A stretch of 57,089 nt of DNA, taken from assembly GCA_919902765.1 (NCBI GenBank), contig CAKKRP010000015.1, forward strand, positions 1 through 57,089, read 5' to 3'. Shown here in pieces: positions 47,516 to 57,089 of this stretch. A program made the position numbers and the translations under genes. This DNA is from Gammaproteobacteria bacterium. Lineage in GTDB: Bacteria; Pseudomonadota; Gammaproteobacteria; S012-40. Every line of letters begins with the position of its first letter. Position 1 is the first letter of the stretch. Below the pieces are notes generated by a model. It did not search any database. It saw only the letters and a program-made list of their open reading frames with translations, and was not told the DNA's origin.

Positions 47516-49945
47516 ATGACGACCGTAAAAGATCCGGTATGTGGTATGACGGTTTCCACAAATGCTCAGCATCACACGGTATACGAAAATAAAACTTACC
47601 GCTTTTGTTGCCAAGGTTGTTTGAATAAATTTATTGCCGCGCCTCAGCAATATATTTATCCGCACGCAGGTGGCGGTCATGCTCATGCGGCCACGCAGGC
47701 CGGCAAACCGGTGAATAAATCTGCGCTGTATACTTGCCCCATGGACCCCGAAGTACAACAAACTGGGCCAGGGACTTGCCCTAAATGTGGTATGGCGTTA
47801 GAGCTGATGGGCATTCCGGTGCCTGCGACCAAAACAGAATATACCTGCCCTATGCATCCAGAAGTGGTGCAGGATCACCCAGGCAACTGCCCTAAGTGCG
47901 GGATGGCGCTGGAGTCACGCACCATAGAGGCGGCGGAAGACAACGCCGAGCTGCGTGACATGAGCCGCCGCTTTTGGGTCAGTGCCGCGCTGGCTATACC
48001 GGTGTTCACGAGTGCCATGGGCGCGGAGTTATGGCCGGATGCGGTCGCAGGGTGGGTGCAGCCGCATACACGCCAATGGCTGGAACTGCTGTTGGCGACG
48101 CCAGTGGTGGTGTGGGGCGGCTGGCCGTTTTTTGTGCGCGGTTGGCGTTCGTTGGTCACGCGTAATTTGAATATGTTCACGCTCATCGGTCTAGGCGTGG
48201 CGGTGGCCTGGGGCTACAGCATGGTGGCTGCGCTGATACCGGGTATTTTCCCGCGTTCGGTATTCAACGATATGGGTGTGGTGCCGGTCTATTTCGAGGC
48301 CGCAGCGGTGATTACCGCCCTGGTGTTATTGGGTCAGGTATTAGAGCTGCGTGCGCGCAGTCAGACCAATGCCGCGATTAAACTGCTACTGGGGTTGTCG
48401 CCCAAAACGGCGCGCATCATCTATAGCGATGGCAGTGAGGCGGATATCCCGCTGGGGCTTGTCCATACCGGTGATCGCCTGCGTATCCGCCCCGGTGAAA
48501 AGGTGCCAGTGGACGGTACGGTGGTCGAAGGAATGAGCCATGTCGATGAATCCATGGTCACCGGCGAGCCTATCCCGGTCGCCAAGGGTGCAGGGGCCAA
48601 GGTTATAGGTGCGACGGTCAACGGTACCGGTGGCTTGGTCATGACGGCAGAAAAGGTCGGTGCCGACACCTTGCTGGCGCAGATCGTCCGTATGGTGGCC
48701 GAGGCCCAGCGTTCGCGTGCGCCGATCCAGAAACTGGCGGATGTCGTGGCCGGATATTTTGTGCCGACAGTCATCGCTATCGCTCTGATTACATTGACAG
48801 TTTGGGGGTTATGGGGTCCCGAGCCGCAGCTTGCCCATGCGGTCATCAATGCCGTGGCGGTGCTCATTATCGCCTGTCCCTGTGCGCTCGGCTTGGCTAC
48901 GCCCGTTTCGATCATGGTGGGCACCGGTCGTGGCGCCATGATGGGCGTGTTGTTCAAGAATGCCGAGGCCTTGGAGGTGATGCGCAAGGTTGACACGCTG
49001 GTGGTGGATAAGACGGGCACCCTCACGGAAGGCCATCCCGAACTGGTGAGCGTGCGGGCGGCCGAAGGCTATGCTGAAACTGAGATTGTGCGTCTCGCCG
49101 CCAGTCTCGAGCGCGCCAGCGAACACCCGCTCGGCGCTGCTATTGTACGCGGGGCGGCAAAGCGCGGGGTGCAACTAGCTGCGGCAGAACACTTTCAATC
49201 GGTCACCGGCAAGGGCGTCACCGGGGTGGTGGACGGTCGCAAGATCGCCCTGGGTAATGTCAATTTGATGCAGGATCTTGGCATCGCCGTGGGCTCCCTG
49301 CCGGGGCAGGCCGACGCCTTGCGTAGCGAAGGTCAGACGGTCATGTTCCTCGGCGTCGATGGGCGTGCCGCCGGGCTCATCGGCGTGGCCGACCCGATCA
49401 AGGCGACCACGGCGGAGGCGATCCGTTTGCTACATGCCGAGGGTATGCGCATCGTCATGCTTACCGGCGATAGTCGCAAGACCGCCGAGGCGGTGGCGGC
49501 CAAGCTCAATATCGACCAGGTGCAGGCGGAGGTGCTGCCGGATCAAAAAGCTGCGGTAGTGAAACAGCTCCAGGCCCAAGGGCGTATTGTTGCGATGGCG
49601 GGGGATGGCATTAATGACGCGCCGGCCCTGGCCCAAGCGCAGGTCGGCATCGCGATGGGTACCGGCACCGATGTGGCCATGGAAAGCGCTGGCGTGACCT
49701 TGGTCAAAGGCGATTTGCGCGGCATCGTGCGCGCTCGAAAACTGTCGCACGCCACCCTGCGCAATATCCGCCAGAATTTGTTTTTTGCATTCATCTATAA
49801 CATCGCTGGCGTGCCGATCGCCGCCGGGGTGCTTTATCCGATGTTCGGATTGCTGCTCTCGCCGATGATTGCGGCGGCGGCGATGAGCTTCAGCTCGGTG
49901 TCGGTGATTACCAATGCCTTGCGCTTGCGACGCGTCAGTCTGTGA
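47516..49945 (+). CDS. Copper-translocating P-type ATPase with YHS + two HMBD N-terminal domains
   Basis: YHS-like [16 protein letters not shown]; two YTCPM(D/H)[15 protein letters not shown] modules; CPC ([15 protein letters not shown]), [22 protein letters not shown]. Confidence 0.95.
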   Translation: MTTVKDPVCGMTVSTNAQHHTVYENKTYRFCCQGCLNKFIAAPQQYIYPHAGGGHAHAATQAGKPVNKSALYTCPMDPEVQQTGPGTCPKCGMALELMGIPVPATKTEYTCPMHPEVVQDHPGNCPKCGMALESRTIEAAEDNAELRDMSRRFWVSAALAIPVFTSAMGAELWPDAVAGWVQPHTRQWLELLLATPVVVWGGWPFFVRGWRSLVTRNLNMFTLIGLGVAVAWGYSMVAALIPGIFPRSVFNDMGVVPVYFEAAAVITALVLLGQVLELRARSQTNAAIKLLLGLSPKTARIIYSDGSEADIPLGLVHTGDRLRIRPGEKVPVDGTVVEGMSHVDESMVTGEPIPVAKGAGAKVIGATVNGTGGLVMTAEKVGADTLLAQIVRMVAEAQRSRAPIQKLADVVAGYFVPTVIAIALITLTVWGLWGPEPQLAHAVINAVAVLIIACPCALGLATPVSIMVGTGRGAMMGVLFKNAEALEVMRKVDTLVVDKTGTLTEGHPELVSVRAAEGYAETEIVRLAASLERASEHPLGAAIVRGAAKRGVQLAAAEHFQSVTGKGVTGVVDGRKIALGNVNLMQDLGIAVGSLPGQADALRSEGQTVMFLGVDGRAAGLIGVADPIKATTAEAIRLLHAEGMRIVMLTGDSRKTAEAVAAKLNIDQVQAEVLPDQKAAVVKQLQAQGRIVAMAGDGINDAPALAQAQVGIAMGTGTDVAMESAGVTLVKGDLRGIVRARKLSHATLRNIRQNLFFAFIYNIAGVPIAAGVLYPMFGLLLSPMIAAAAMSFSSVSVITNALRLRRVSL

Positions 49946-50145
49946 GTGAAAAAGATGCAACAATGGCGTGCAATAAATTGGACACCAAAAAGGGCGCATA
50001 GCGCGCTGGAATGTTGTAACTTCGCGCACAAAAAATACTTTAATAGGGCGCATTTAAATGTGCATAATTTGACGCAACTCCGAATGCGCAGGCGCATAAC
50101 CTAAGGTGTTTTGACTGGGCATTAGGACTATGATATACATAAAGC

Positions 50146-50502
50146 ATGCGCAAGTTTAAGACATCGCTGATGCTGATTCTGTGTTTCGTCATGCCCATGC
50201 GTGGCATCGCGGCGCTAAGCGCGTTTGAACTCCCCTGTCCTAGTCCTATGGCGTCTGTGGTGGTGGACTATGCCCACCATGATTCTTATCCGATGGACAG
50301 TTGTTGTCACAATGATAAATCAACCAAGATGGCCAGTTTCTGCAAGGCGGGCCAGGCATGTCCCTACGGATTCCAATTTTCCGTGCCTGCTAGATTGACT
50401 CACGCGAGTGTTAGCAATGTCGTCGAGCCCATTCCTCACGTTGATGCATTGGTTTTAATGCTTGCCCCCTCAGGTATCTGGCGTCCACCGGTTCTGCTCT
50501 AA
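50146..50502 (+). CDS. Small exported Cys-containing hypothetical protein upstream of efflux operon
   Basis: Signal peptide; CCHNDKSTKMASFCKAGQACPYGF; 118 aa. Confidence 0.6.
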   Translation: MRKFKTSLMLILCFVMPMRGIAALSAFELPCPSPMASVVVDYAHHDSYPMDSCCHNDKSTKMASFCKAGQACPYGFQFSVPARLTHASVSNVVEPIPHVDALVLMLAPSGIWRPPVLL

Positions 50503-50591
50503 CTCCTTATGTATAATCAGGTAGCCGCCCCGTTAGGGAGCGTGCGGGTTTGGCGCTGGTGTCGAGCGCCTTACACCAGAGGAGTTATTCC

Positions 50592-51881
50592 ATGTGTGCA
50601 ATTTTACGGTGTGTCACGCGCTTCGGCGCGCGTTTCTCACGCTACGCCGGTTTGTTGGTCGCATGCCTAGCGACTGCCGCGAGTTATGCGCAGAATGCCT
50701 CGCTGTCCTTTAATGAAGCGCTCGCGCTGTCCGTGCGTGCAGCGCCATCACTCGCTGCGAAGATGGCCCAAGCCGCCGCCGCTCAACAAACCGCAATTTT
50801 CTCCGGCGAACTACCCGATCCCAAGTTTGTGATGGGTGTCGAAAATCTGCCGATTGCGGGTCCCAACCGTTTCGATGCCAATGCCGAGGCAATGACGATG
50901 CGGCGCATCGGCATTATGCAGGAATTCAACAATGGCGCGAAACGCAGGGCGCGCACTGTGGCGGCGCAGAGTCGGGCGGACATGGCGGTGGCTGAAACCG
51001 AGGTGACGCGCTTGTCGGTGCTGCGCGAGACATCTGTGGCGTGGATCATGCGTGCGAGTGTCGAAAATCAACTTGCACGTATCGATGCCTTGGCGACAGA
51101 AAATCAGTTGCTTGCGGCGGCGGTGCGTGCAAAATTTGTGGGTGGGCAAACGCCGACGGTGGACGTGGTGTTGCCGCGCTTAGAAGCCGCAGCGATTGAA
51201 GAACGGCGTGATGAATTGCAGGCGCGGCGACAGCAAGCGATTGCTATGCTGCGGCGCTGGATAGGCAACGCGGCCGACTTACCTTTATTGGGTGTCGCGC
51301 CGGATTGGCCGATCAATAACGCGGCGCTAAGCGAGCGCGTCACACTGCACCCGGAACTGATCGCCTTCGATCCAAAGACGCGGATGTTGGATGCGGAAGT
51401 CAGCGAGGCGCAGGCCGCCAAAAGGCCGGATTGGGCATTGGAGTTGGCCTATCAAAATCGCGCTGCGCCGTTTGACGACATGATCATGTTGCAAGTCAGC
51501 GTCGATTTGCCGATATTCGCCGGTGCGCGTCAAAATCCGCAGATTGCCGCGAAACAGGCGGAACGTTCTGCACTCGCTGCGGAACGCGAGGCCGTGTTGC
51601 GCGAACATGGCGCGTTGTTGGAGGCGGATCTCGCCGAATACCAGCGTCTCACTAACGCCGTCAAACGCCAACGTGAGGTATTGCTGCCGCTCGCGGAAGA
51701 AAAGTCGATATTGATTTTGGCTGCTTGGCGTGGTGGAAAAGGCAGTCTGATGGAACTCATCGCCGCGCGGCGCGAACGTATCGACGCGGATCTAAAGGCC
51801 ATTGCATTGGAAGGCGAGCGCCAACAACTTGCGGCGCGCCTGTACTACGCCTATGGTCATCCGGCTGGAGAACTGCCATGA
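50592..51881 (+). CDS. TolC-family outer-membrane efflux protein (CusC-like)
   Basis: Signal peptide; SLSFNEALALSVRAAPSL; OEP helical repeats; GAGGAG RBS before ATG 50592. Confidence 0.88.
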   Translation: MCAILRCVTRFGARFSRYAGLLVACLATAASYAQNASLSFNEALALSVRAAPSLAAKMAQAAAAQQTAIFSGELPDPKFVMGVENLPIAGPNRFDANAEAMTMRRIGIMQEFNNGAKRRARTVAAQSRADMAVAETEVTRLSVLRETSVAWIMRASVENQLARIDALATENQLLAAAVRAKFVGGQTPTVDVVLPRLEAAAIEERRDELQARRQQAIAMLRRWIGNAADLPLLGVAPDWPINNAALSERVTLHPELIAFDPKTRMLDAEVSEAQAAKRPDWALELAYQNRAAPFDDMIMLQVSVDLPIFAGARQNPQIAAKQAERSALAAEREAVLREHGALLEADLAEYQRLTNAVKRQREVLLPLAEEKSILILAAWRGGKGSLMELIAARRERIDADLKAIALEGERQQLAARLYYAYGHPAGELP

Positions 51882-53137
51882 ACTTATCTTTTGTTAAACG
51901 AAACGGTTTACTCCTGTTGATGGGAATATTACTGGTGGGTGTCGGCGTGGTCGCGGGTTGGTGGCAGGGCGCGCAACACGCGGTAACGCAGGACGCAACC
52001 ATCGCTGCATCGCAGGCAGAGCGCCAAATACTGTATTGGTATGACCCCATGGCGCCGCAGCAACATTTCGATAAACCCGGTAAATCGCCGTACATGGATA
52101 TGGAACTGACACCCAAGTACGCCGACGAGGATACGCAAGATGTTGCGTCGGGTGGTGGCGCAGTTAAGATCAATCCCGATTTGACCCAGAATCTTGGGGT
52201 ACGCCTGGCGTCGGTTGCGCGCATCCCGTTGGTGACGCACATCGAGGCCAGCGGTCTGATCGGGTTTAATGACCGCGATGTCGCCGTGATACAAACCCGT
52301 AGCAGCGGATTTGTCGAGCGCGTGCAACCGTTGGCACCCGGCGATGTGGTACACGCCGGGCAGGCCTTGCTTGAATTGGCGGTGCCCGAGTGGACATCCG
52401 CGCAGCACGAATTGCTGGCGGTGAAGGCGTCGGGCGACACGGCGCTGATCGCCGCCACACGCGAACGCTTACGCCTGATGGGGATGCCCGACGATGCGAT
52501 CAAAGGCGTGGAACAAGGCGGCGTCCCGCGCGCGAGCTTTGCGATCACCGCGCCCATCGCGGGCGTGATCCAAACCTTGGATGTGCGCGCCGGTATGACA
52601 GTGGCGTCCGGTCAAACCATCGCGCGCATCAACGGGCTTAGCACCGTGTGGTTGGAGGTGGCGGTGCCGGAAAACATCGCCAGTGCCGTACGCCCTGGCG
52701 TGGGCGCGAGCGTACGGCTGCCGACGGTCTCCGCGCAACCGGTGCGGGGGCGCGTCACGGCGGTGTTGCCCGCGCTCAACGAGGTGACGCGCAGCCTGCG
52801 CGTGCGCGTCGAACTGCCCAACCCGGCGGGTCGTTTACGGCCCGGACTCTCCGCGCAAGTCACTCTCAGCGGTGCGGCTGAAAGATCCGCGCTGGCGGTG
52901 CCTACCGAGGCCGTGATACGCACCGGTAAACGCGCGTTAGTGGTGCGCGCCATTGATAATGGCAAGTTTATCCCGCAGGAGGTGACACTGGGCCAAGAGG
53001 TCGGCGACCAGACGGTGATCGTTGCAGGCTTAACGGAAGGGCAAAAGGTCGTCGCCAGCGGGCAGTTCTTGATCGATTCCGAGGCCAGCCTGCAAGGGTT
53101 AGAGGCGCGTATGGAGAAACTGGGGGCGGGGCGATGA
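51878..53137 (+). CDS. cusB: Efflux RND periplasmic adaptor (CusB-like)
   Basis: [31 protein letters not shown] heavy-metal-binding motif; [20 protein letters not shown]; overlaps upstream stop by ATGA. Confidence 0.93.
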   Translation: MNLSFVKRNGLLLLMGILLVGVGVVAGWWQGAQHAVTQDATIAASQAERQILYWYDPMAPQQHFDKPGKSPYMDMELTPKYADEDTQDVASGGGAVKINPDLTQNLGVRLASVARIPLVTHIEASGLIGFNDRDVAVIQTRSSGFVERVQPLAPGDVVHAGQALLELAVPEWTSAQHELLAVKASGDTALIAATRERLRLMGMPDDAIKGVEQGGVPRASFAITAPIAGVIQTLDVRAGMTVASGQTIARINGLSTVWLEVAVPENIASAVRPGVGASVRLPTVSAQPVRGRVTAVLPALNEVTRSLRVRVELPNPAGRLRPGLSAQVTLSGAAERSALAVPTEAVIRTGKRALVVRAIDNGKFIPQEVTLGQEVGDQTVIVAGLTEGQKVVASGQFLIDSEASLQGLEARMEKLGAGR

Positions 53138-56100
53138 TCGCCAAACTCATACGCTGGTCGGTCGCCAACCGCTTTTTAGTGCTGTTGGCGACCTTATTCG
53201 TCACCGCTTGGGGTCTGTGGTCTATTCAGACTACCGCCGTCGATGCGCTGCCCGATCTGTCGGACGTACAAGTGGTGATACGCACCAGTTATCCTGGCCA
53301 AGCGCCGCAAATCGTTGAGAATCAGGTGACTTATCCGCTGGCGACCATCATGTTGGCGGTGCCCGGCGCCAAGACGGTGCGCGGCTTTTCGTTTTACGGC
53401 GATAGTTTTGTGTATGTGTTGTTCGAGGATGGCACCGATTTGTATTGGGCGCGTTCGCGGGTACAGGAATATCTCAATCAGGCGCGGCTCCCTGCCACCG
53501 CGCGCACGGCCCTGGGGCCGGATGCGACCGGGGTGGGCTGGATATATCAATATGCGCTGATCGACAAGACCGGGCAACATGACCTCGCGCAATTACGCTC
53601 ACTCCAAGACTGGTTTTTTAAATTCGAACTCAAGACCCTGCCCAATGTGGCCGAGGTCGCCACCATCGGCGGGATGGTCAAGCAATACCAAGTGGTGCTC
53701 GACCCGGTCAAGCTCGCGAGCGTAGGCATCACCTACGCGCAAGTCGTGGCCGCGATCAACATGGCCAATCAAGAGGCCGGGGGCGGGGTGTTGGAACTGG
53801 GCGAAGCGGAATTGATGGTGCGCGCCAGCGGCTATCTCAAGTCCACCGCCGACTTTCAGACGATCCCGCTCAAATTGGTCGGCGCCGTGCCAGTGACCTT
53901 GGGCAATGTGGCGCACATCCACCTGGGTCCGGAGATGCGGCGGGGCATTTCGGAGTTGGATGGCGAGGGTGAGGCCGTCGGCGGCGTGGTGATCCTGCGC
54001 TCCGGCAAGAATGCGCGCGCGACCATCGCCGCCGTGCATGCCAAATTGGAAGAACTCAAGGCCAGTCTGCCGCCAGGGGTGGAGATCGTGACCACCTATG
54101 ACCGCAGTCAATTGATAGATCGCGCGGTAGAGAACCTGACCCATAAATTGTTAGAAGAATTTCTGGTGGTGGCCTTGGTATGTGCGGCGTTTTTATGGCA
54201 TTTACGCTCCTCGCTGGTGGCCATCGTGTCGCTGCCGTTGGGCATCTTGATCGCGTTTATCATCATGCGCCAGCAGGGCATCAACGCCAATATCATGTCC
54301 TTGGGCGGCATCGCCATCGCGGTGGGTGCGATGGTCGATGCGGCGGTGGTGATGATCGAAAACGCACACAAAAAAATAGAGCAATGGCAGCATGCCCATC
54401 CCGGAGAGACGCTTAAGGGCGAGCCGCATTGGCAGGTCATGACCGAGGCCGCCATCGAGGTCGGTCCCGCTTTATTTTTTTCTTTATTAATCATAACCTT
54501 GTCATTTGTCCCCGTGTTTACGCTGCAAGCCCAAGAAGGGCGCTTATTCGGCCCCTTGGCCTACACCAAAACATACGCGATGGCGGCGGCGGCGGGGTTG
54601 GCGGTGACGCTGATTCCAATTCTGATGGGCTATTGGATACGCGGAAAATTACCGGATGAGAATCGCAACCCGCTGAATCGCTGGCTGATACGCGTCTACC
54701 AGCCCTTACTAGACAGGGTGCTAGCCCGGCCGCGCCGGACGCTTGCGATCGCGGCCCTGGTATTTTTGACCGCGTGGTGGCCGATGAGCCAATTAGGGGG
54801 CGAGTTTCTGCCGCCGCTGGATGAAGGCGATTTGCTCTACATGCCTAGCGCTTTGCCGGGCTTATCGGCGCAAAAGGCCAGCGAATTATTGCAACAGACG
54901 GATCGCATGATCAAAACCGTGCCGGAGGTTGCGCACGTGTTCGGCAAGGCGGGCCGCGCCGAGACCGCCACCGACCCGGCCCCCTTGGAGATGTTCGAGA
55001 CTATTATTCAGTTCAAGCCGCGCGCACAGTGGCGGGTCGGCATGACGCCGGAAAAACTGGTCGAGGCGCTGGATCGCGCGGTCAAGGTGCCGGGGCTGGC
55101 CAACATCTGGGTGCCGCCGATACGCAATCGTATCGACATGCTGGCGACCGGCATCAAAAGCCCGATCGGCGTCAAGATTTCGGGATCGACACTGGCCGAC
55201 ATCGATCGCGTCGCCCAACACGTCGAACGCGTGGCCAAGGGGGTACAGGGGGTTTCATCCGCGCTGGCCGAACGGCTCACCGGTGGGCGCTATGCCGATA
55301 TCGACATCGACCGCGTGGCCGCCGCGCGCTATGGTCTTAGCATCGCCGAGGTGCAAGCCGTGGTGTCGGGCTCCATCGGCGGCGACAATATCGGCGAAAC
55401 GGTCGAGGGCCGGGCGCGTTATCCGATCAACGTGCGCTATCCACGGGAATGGCGTGACACCGTAGAACGCCTGAAAGAACTGCCCATCGTCACACCCATG
55501 GGCAGTCAGATCACGCTGGGCACGGTCGCCCGCATCCAGGTGATGGATGGGCCGCCCATGCTCAAGAGCGAAAACGCACGCCCCAGCGGTTGGGTTTATG
55601 TCGATGTGCGCGGCCGCGATCTAGCCTCGACGGTGGCCGACCTGCGCGTCGCGGTGACCCGTGAGGTCAAACTCGCGCCGGGGATGAGCCTTGCTTATTC
55701 CGGCCAATTCGAATTTCTCGAACGCGCCAACGCGCGATTGAAATGGGTGGTGCCGGCGACCTTATTGATCATCTTTGTATTGCTGTATCTGACCTTCGCG
55801 CGCATCGACGAGGCGCTGCTGATCATGCTCACCTTGCCGTTTGCGTTGACCGGCGGGGTGTGGTTTTTGTATCTATTGAATTTCAATCTCTCGGTTGCCA
55901 CCGGGGTCGGATTTATCGCGCTGGCCGGGGTCGCCGCCGAATTCGGCGTGATCATGTTGATTTATCTCAAACAGGCCAGGCAAAAGCGCGTAGACGCGGG
56001 CGACGCCAGCGATGCCGCGCTGCTCGCGTCCATCCGCGAAGGGGCGGTGTTGCGCGTGCGGCCCAAGGCCATGACGGTGGCCGTCATCATCGCGGGTCTA

Positions 56101-56262
56101 TTGCCGATCTTATTGGGCAGCGGCACCGGCAGCGAGGTCATGAGCCGCATCGCCGCGCCCATGGTCGGTGGTATGCTAACGGCGCCCTTGCTGTCGTTAT
56201 TTGTCGTACCTGCGGCGTATTGGTTAATGCGCCGACAACGATCTTTTTTTTCTAAACAGTGA
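53134..56262 (+). CDS. cusA: Heavy-metal efflux RND transporter (CusA-like)
   Basis: 1042 aa; [55 protein letters not shown]; Met/His family features. Confidence 0.96.
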   Translation: MIAKLIRWSVANRFLVLLATLFVTAWGLWSIQTTAVDALPDLSDVQVVIRTSYPGQAPQIVENQVTYPLATIMLAVPGAKTVRGFSFYGDSFVYVLFEDGTDLYWARSRVQEYLNQARLPATARTALGPDATGVGWIYQYALIDKTGQHDLAQLRSLQDWFFKFELKTLPNVAEVATIGGMVKQYQVVLDPVKLASVGITYAQVVAAINMANQEAGGGVLELGEAELMVRASGYLKSTADFQTIPLKLVGAVPVTLGNVAHIHLGPEMRRGISELDGEGEAVGGVVILRSGKNARATIAAVHAKLEELKASLPPGVEIVTTYDRSQLIDRAVENLTHKLLEEFLVVALVCAAFLWHLRSSLVAIVSLPLGILIAFIIMRQQGINANIMSLGGIAIAVGAMVDAAVVMIENAHKKIEQWQHAHPGETLKGEPHWQVMTEAAIEVGPALFFSLLIITLSFVPVFTLQAQEGRLFGPLAYTKTYAMAAAAGLAVTLIPILMGYWIRGKLPDENRNPLNRWLIRVYQPLLDRVLARPRRTLAIAALVFLTAWWPMSQLGGEFLPPLDEGDLLYMPSALPGLSAQKASELLQQTDRMIKTVPEVAHVFGKAGRAETATDPAPLEMFETIIQFKPRAQWRVGMTPEKLVEALDRAVKVPGLANIWVPPIRNRIDMLATGIKSPIGVKISGSTLADIDRVAQHVERVAKGVQGVSSALAERLTGGRYADIDIDRVAAARYGLSIAEVQAVVSGSIGGDNIGETVEGRARYPINVRYPREWRDTVERLKELPIVTPMGSQITLGTVARIQVMDGPPMLKSENARPSGWVYVDVRGRDLASTVADLRVAVTREVKLAPGMSLAYSGQFEFLERANARLKWVVPATLLIIFVLLYLTFARIDEALLIMLTLPFALTGGVWFLYLLNFNLSVATGVGFIALAGVAAEFGVIMLIYLKQARQKRVDAGDASDAALLASIREGAVLRVRPKAMTVAVIIAGLLPILLGSGTGSEVMSRIAAPMVGGMLTAPLLSLFVVPAAYWLMRRQRSFFSKQ

Positions 56263-56277
56263 AAGAGGAGTATCCCA

Positions 56278-56610
56278 GTGAATGCATCTAAGTTATCGTT
56301 GTTGTTTCTTGTTGCAGTTTGCGCTACACCCCTATTGGCCGACAATATGAGCAATATGCAGCCCACAGCCGCTACGTTCGCGAGTCCAGCGGCCAAGGCC
56401 GTAGGGGTTGTAAAAGAGATCGACAACGCCAATGATAAAATCACCATCGCACACGAGGCGATTGCATCGATACAGTGGCCCGCGATGACCATGAGATTCA
56501 AGATCACCAAGGCCACCTTGGGCAGGACTAAGGTCGGAGATAAAATCGCATTCGAATTTGTGACTCAGGGCAGGGACTCGACGGTGACGAGCATCGTTGC
56601 CGCTAAATAA
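56278..56610 (+). CDS. CusF-like periplasmic copper chaperone, GTG start
   Basis: Signal peptide; GVVKEIDNANDKITIAHEAIASIQWPAMTMRFKI (CusF H/W/M pattern). Confidence 0.9.
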   Translation: MNASKLSLLFLVAVCATPLLADNMSNMQPTAATFASPAAKAVGVVKEIDNANDKITIAHEAIASIQWPAMTMRFKITKATLGRTKVGDKIAFEFVTQGRDSTVTSIVAAK

Positions 56611-56746
56611 ATATGCGTCGCGATACGATCTAAAAACCAGCGATACCGCCTCGACTGACCCGGGTAGTTTGAACAAAATATCGGCAACGGGTGCCGAGTG
56701 TAGCGCCTAACTCGTCTATTAATTTCAAATAAAATCAAATAGTTAG

Positions 56747-56863
56747 TCACGAATTGCACCGAAGTCGGGAAATCTCATTCAAGGGATGCAACTTTCTCCT
56801 CGCCATGCGGGGATCGGACAGTTTGCTAAAACATTCTTCAAATTCTTCCGAGACGTTTTCCAC
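56747..56863 (-). pseudogene. Truncated N-terminal remnant of ISAs1-like transposase
   Basis: - strand VENVSEEFEECFSKLSDPRMARRKLHPLNEISRLRCNS*, similar to the F..L.DPR..R.K.H.L.(D/N)I start of ISAs1-family transposases; rest absent. Confidence 0.5.
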
Positions 56864-57089
56864 ACCTTTCCCTTTTGCATCGAAAAAGAAATGAAAAACA
56901 TATAATTAGATCACTGCCAACTACAATTTAATGGGACAGCCCTGCCAATATACGTACATTGAGTTGACAATTTTTTTATGGTGTGTTGTCATGGCGGCGA
57001 GATGAGAGGGTAAATCGACATCTGCACAATACACGTTGTAGCAGGTGTGAAAAATAGTAACGGCAGACGACTGCATGGAGGCAGGCGGT

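Noticed and set aside
48421-49026. 201-aa antisense ORF opposite the P-type ATPase
   Set aside because: Antisense to conserved ATPase motifs; low-complexity Ser/Thr/Pro composition.
51757-52557. 266-aa antisense ORF opposite cusB
   Set aside because: Shadow of the CusB-like gene; no recognisable domain.
1-57089. tRNA, rRNA or CRISPR loci
   Set aside because: None recognised by eye in the intergenic regions; a tRNAscan/CRISPR search was not possible.

Overview
Gammaproteobacterial-type chromosomal window (taxonomy inferred from gene content only). It has three blocks. (1) ~0-17 kb: a truncated HAMP-GGDEF-EAL gene converging on a complete MSHA-type type IV pilus locus on the - strand, in an unusual order (mshE-G-A-C-D-O-P-I-pilN-like-J-K-L-M-N), followed upstream by ptsP and rppH. 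(2) ~17.7-35.4 kb: a housekeeping block: HAD phosphatase, S66 LD-carboxypeptidase, EcfT-like protein, truA, trpF, trpB, trpA, accD, folC, SPOR protein, cvpA, purF, metZ, stand-alone receiver and Hpt proteins, yhbY, rlmE, ftsH, folP. (3) ~35.4-57 kb: an accessory, island-like copper region. A hipA-like remnant lies on its left and an ISAs1-like transposase remnant on its right. It carries a beta-barrel protein, a FrnE-type DsbA, two adjacent cupredoxin/multicopper-oxidase proteins, a CusS/CusR-type two-component system, CopA oxidase, CopB, a His-rich DUF2231 protein, a YHS+HMBD Cu P-type ATPase, a CusCBA-like efflux system and a CusF-like protein. The two best second-look signals are: (a) a pair of adjacent two-domain cupredoxin proteins whose copper-ligand sets are complementary (one keeps only domain-1 ligands, the other only domain-2 ligands and is a lipoprotein with six Ig-like/CarboxypepD_reg-like repeats), suggesting a multicopper oxidase split across two polypeptides; and (b) a SAM-II-like riboswitch with pseudoknot, intrinsic terminator and possible antiterminator in front of metZ, starting at the predicted transcription start of a TTGACA-N17-TATTCT promoter. 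No database searches or folding programs were run.
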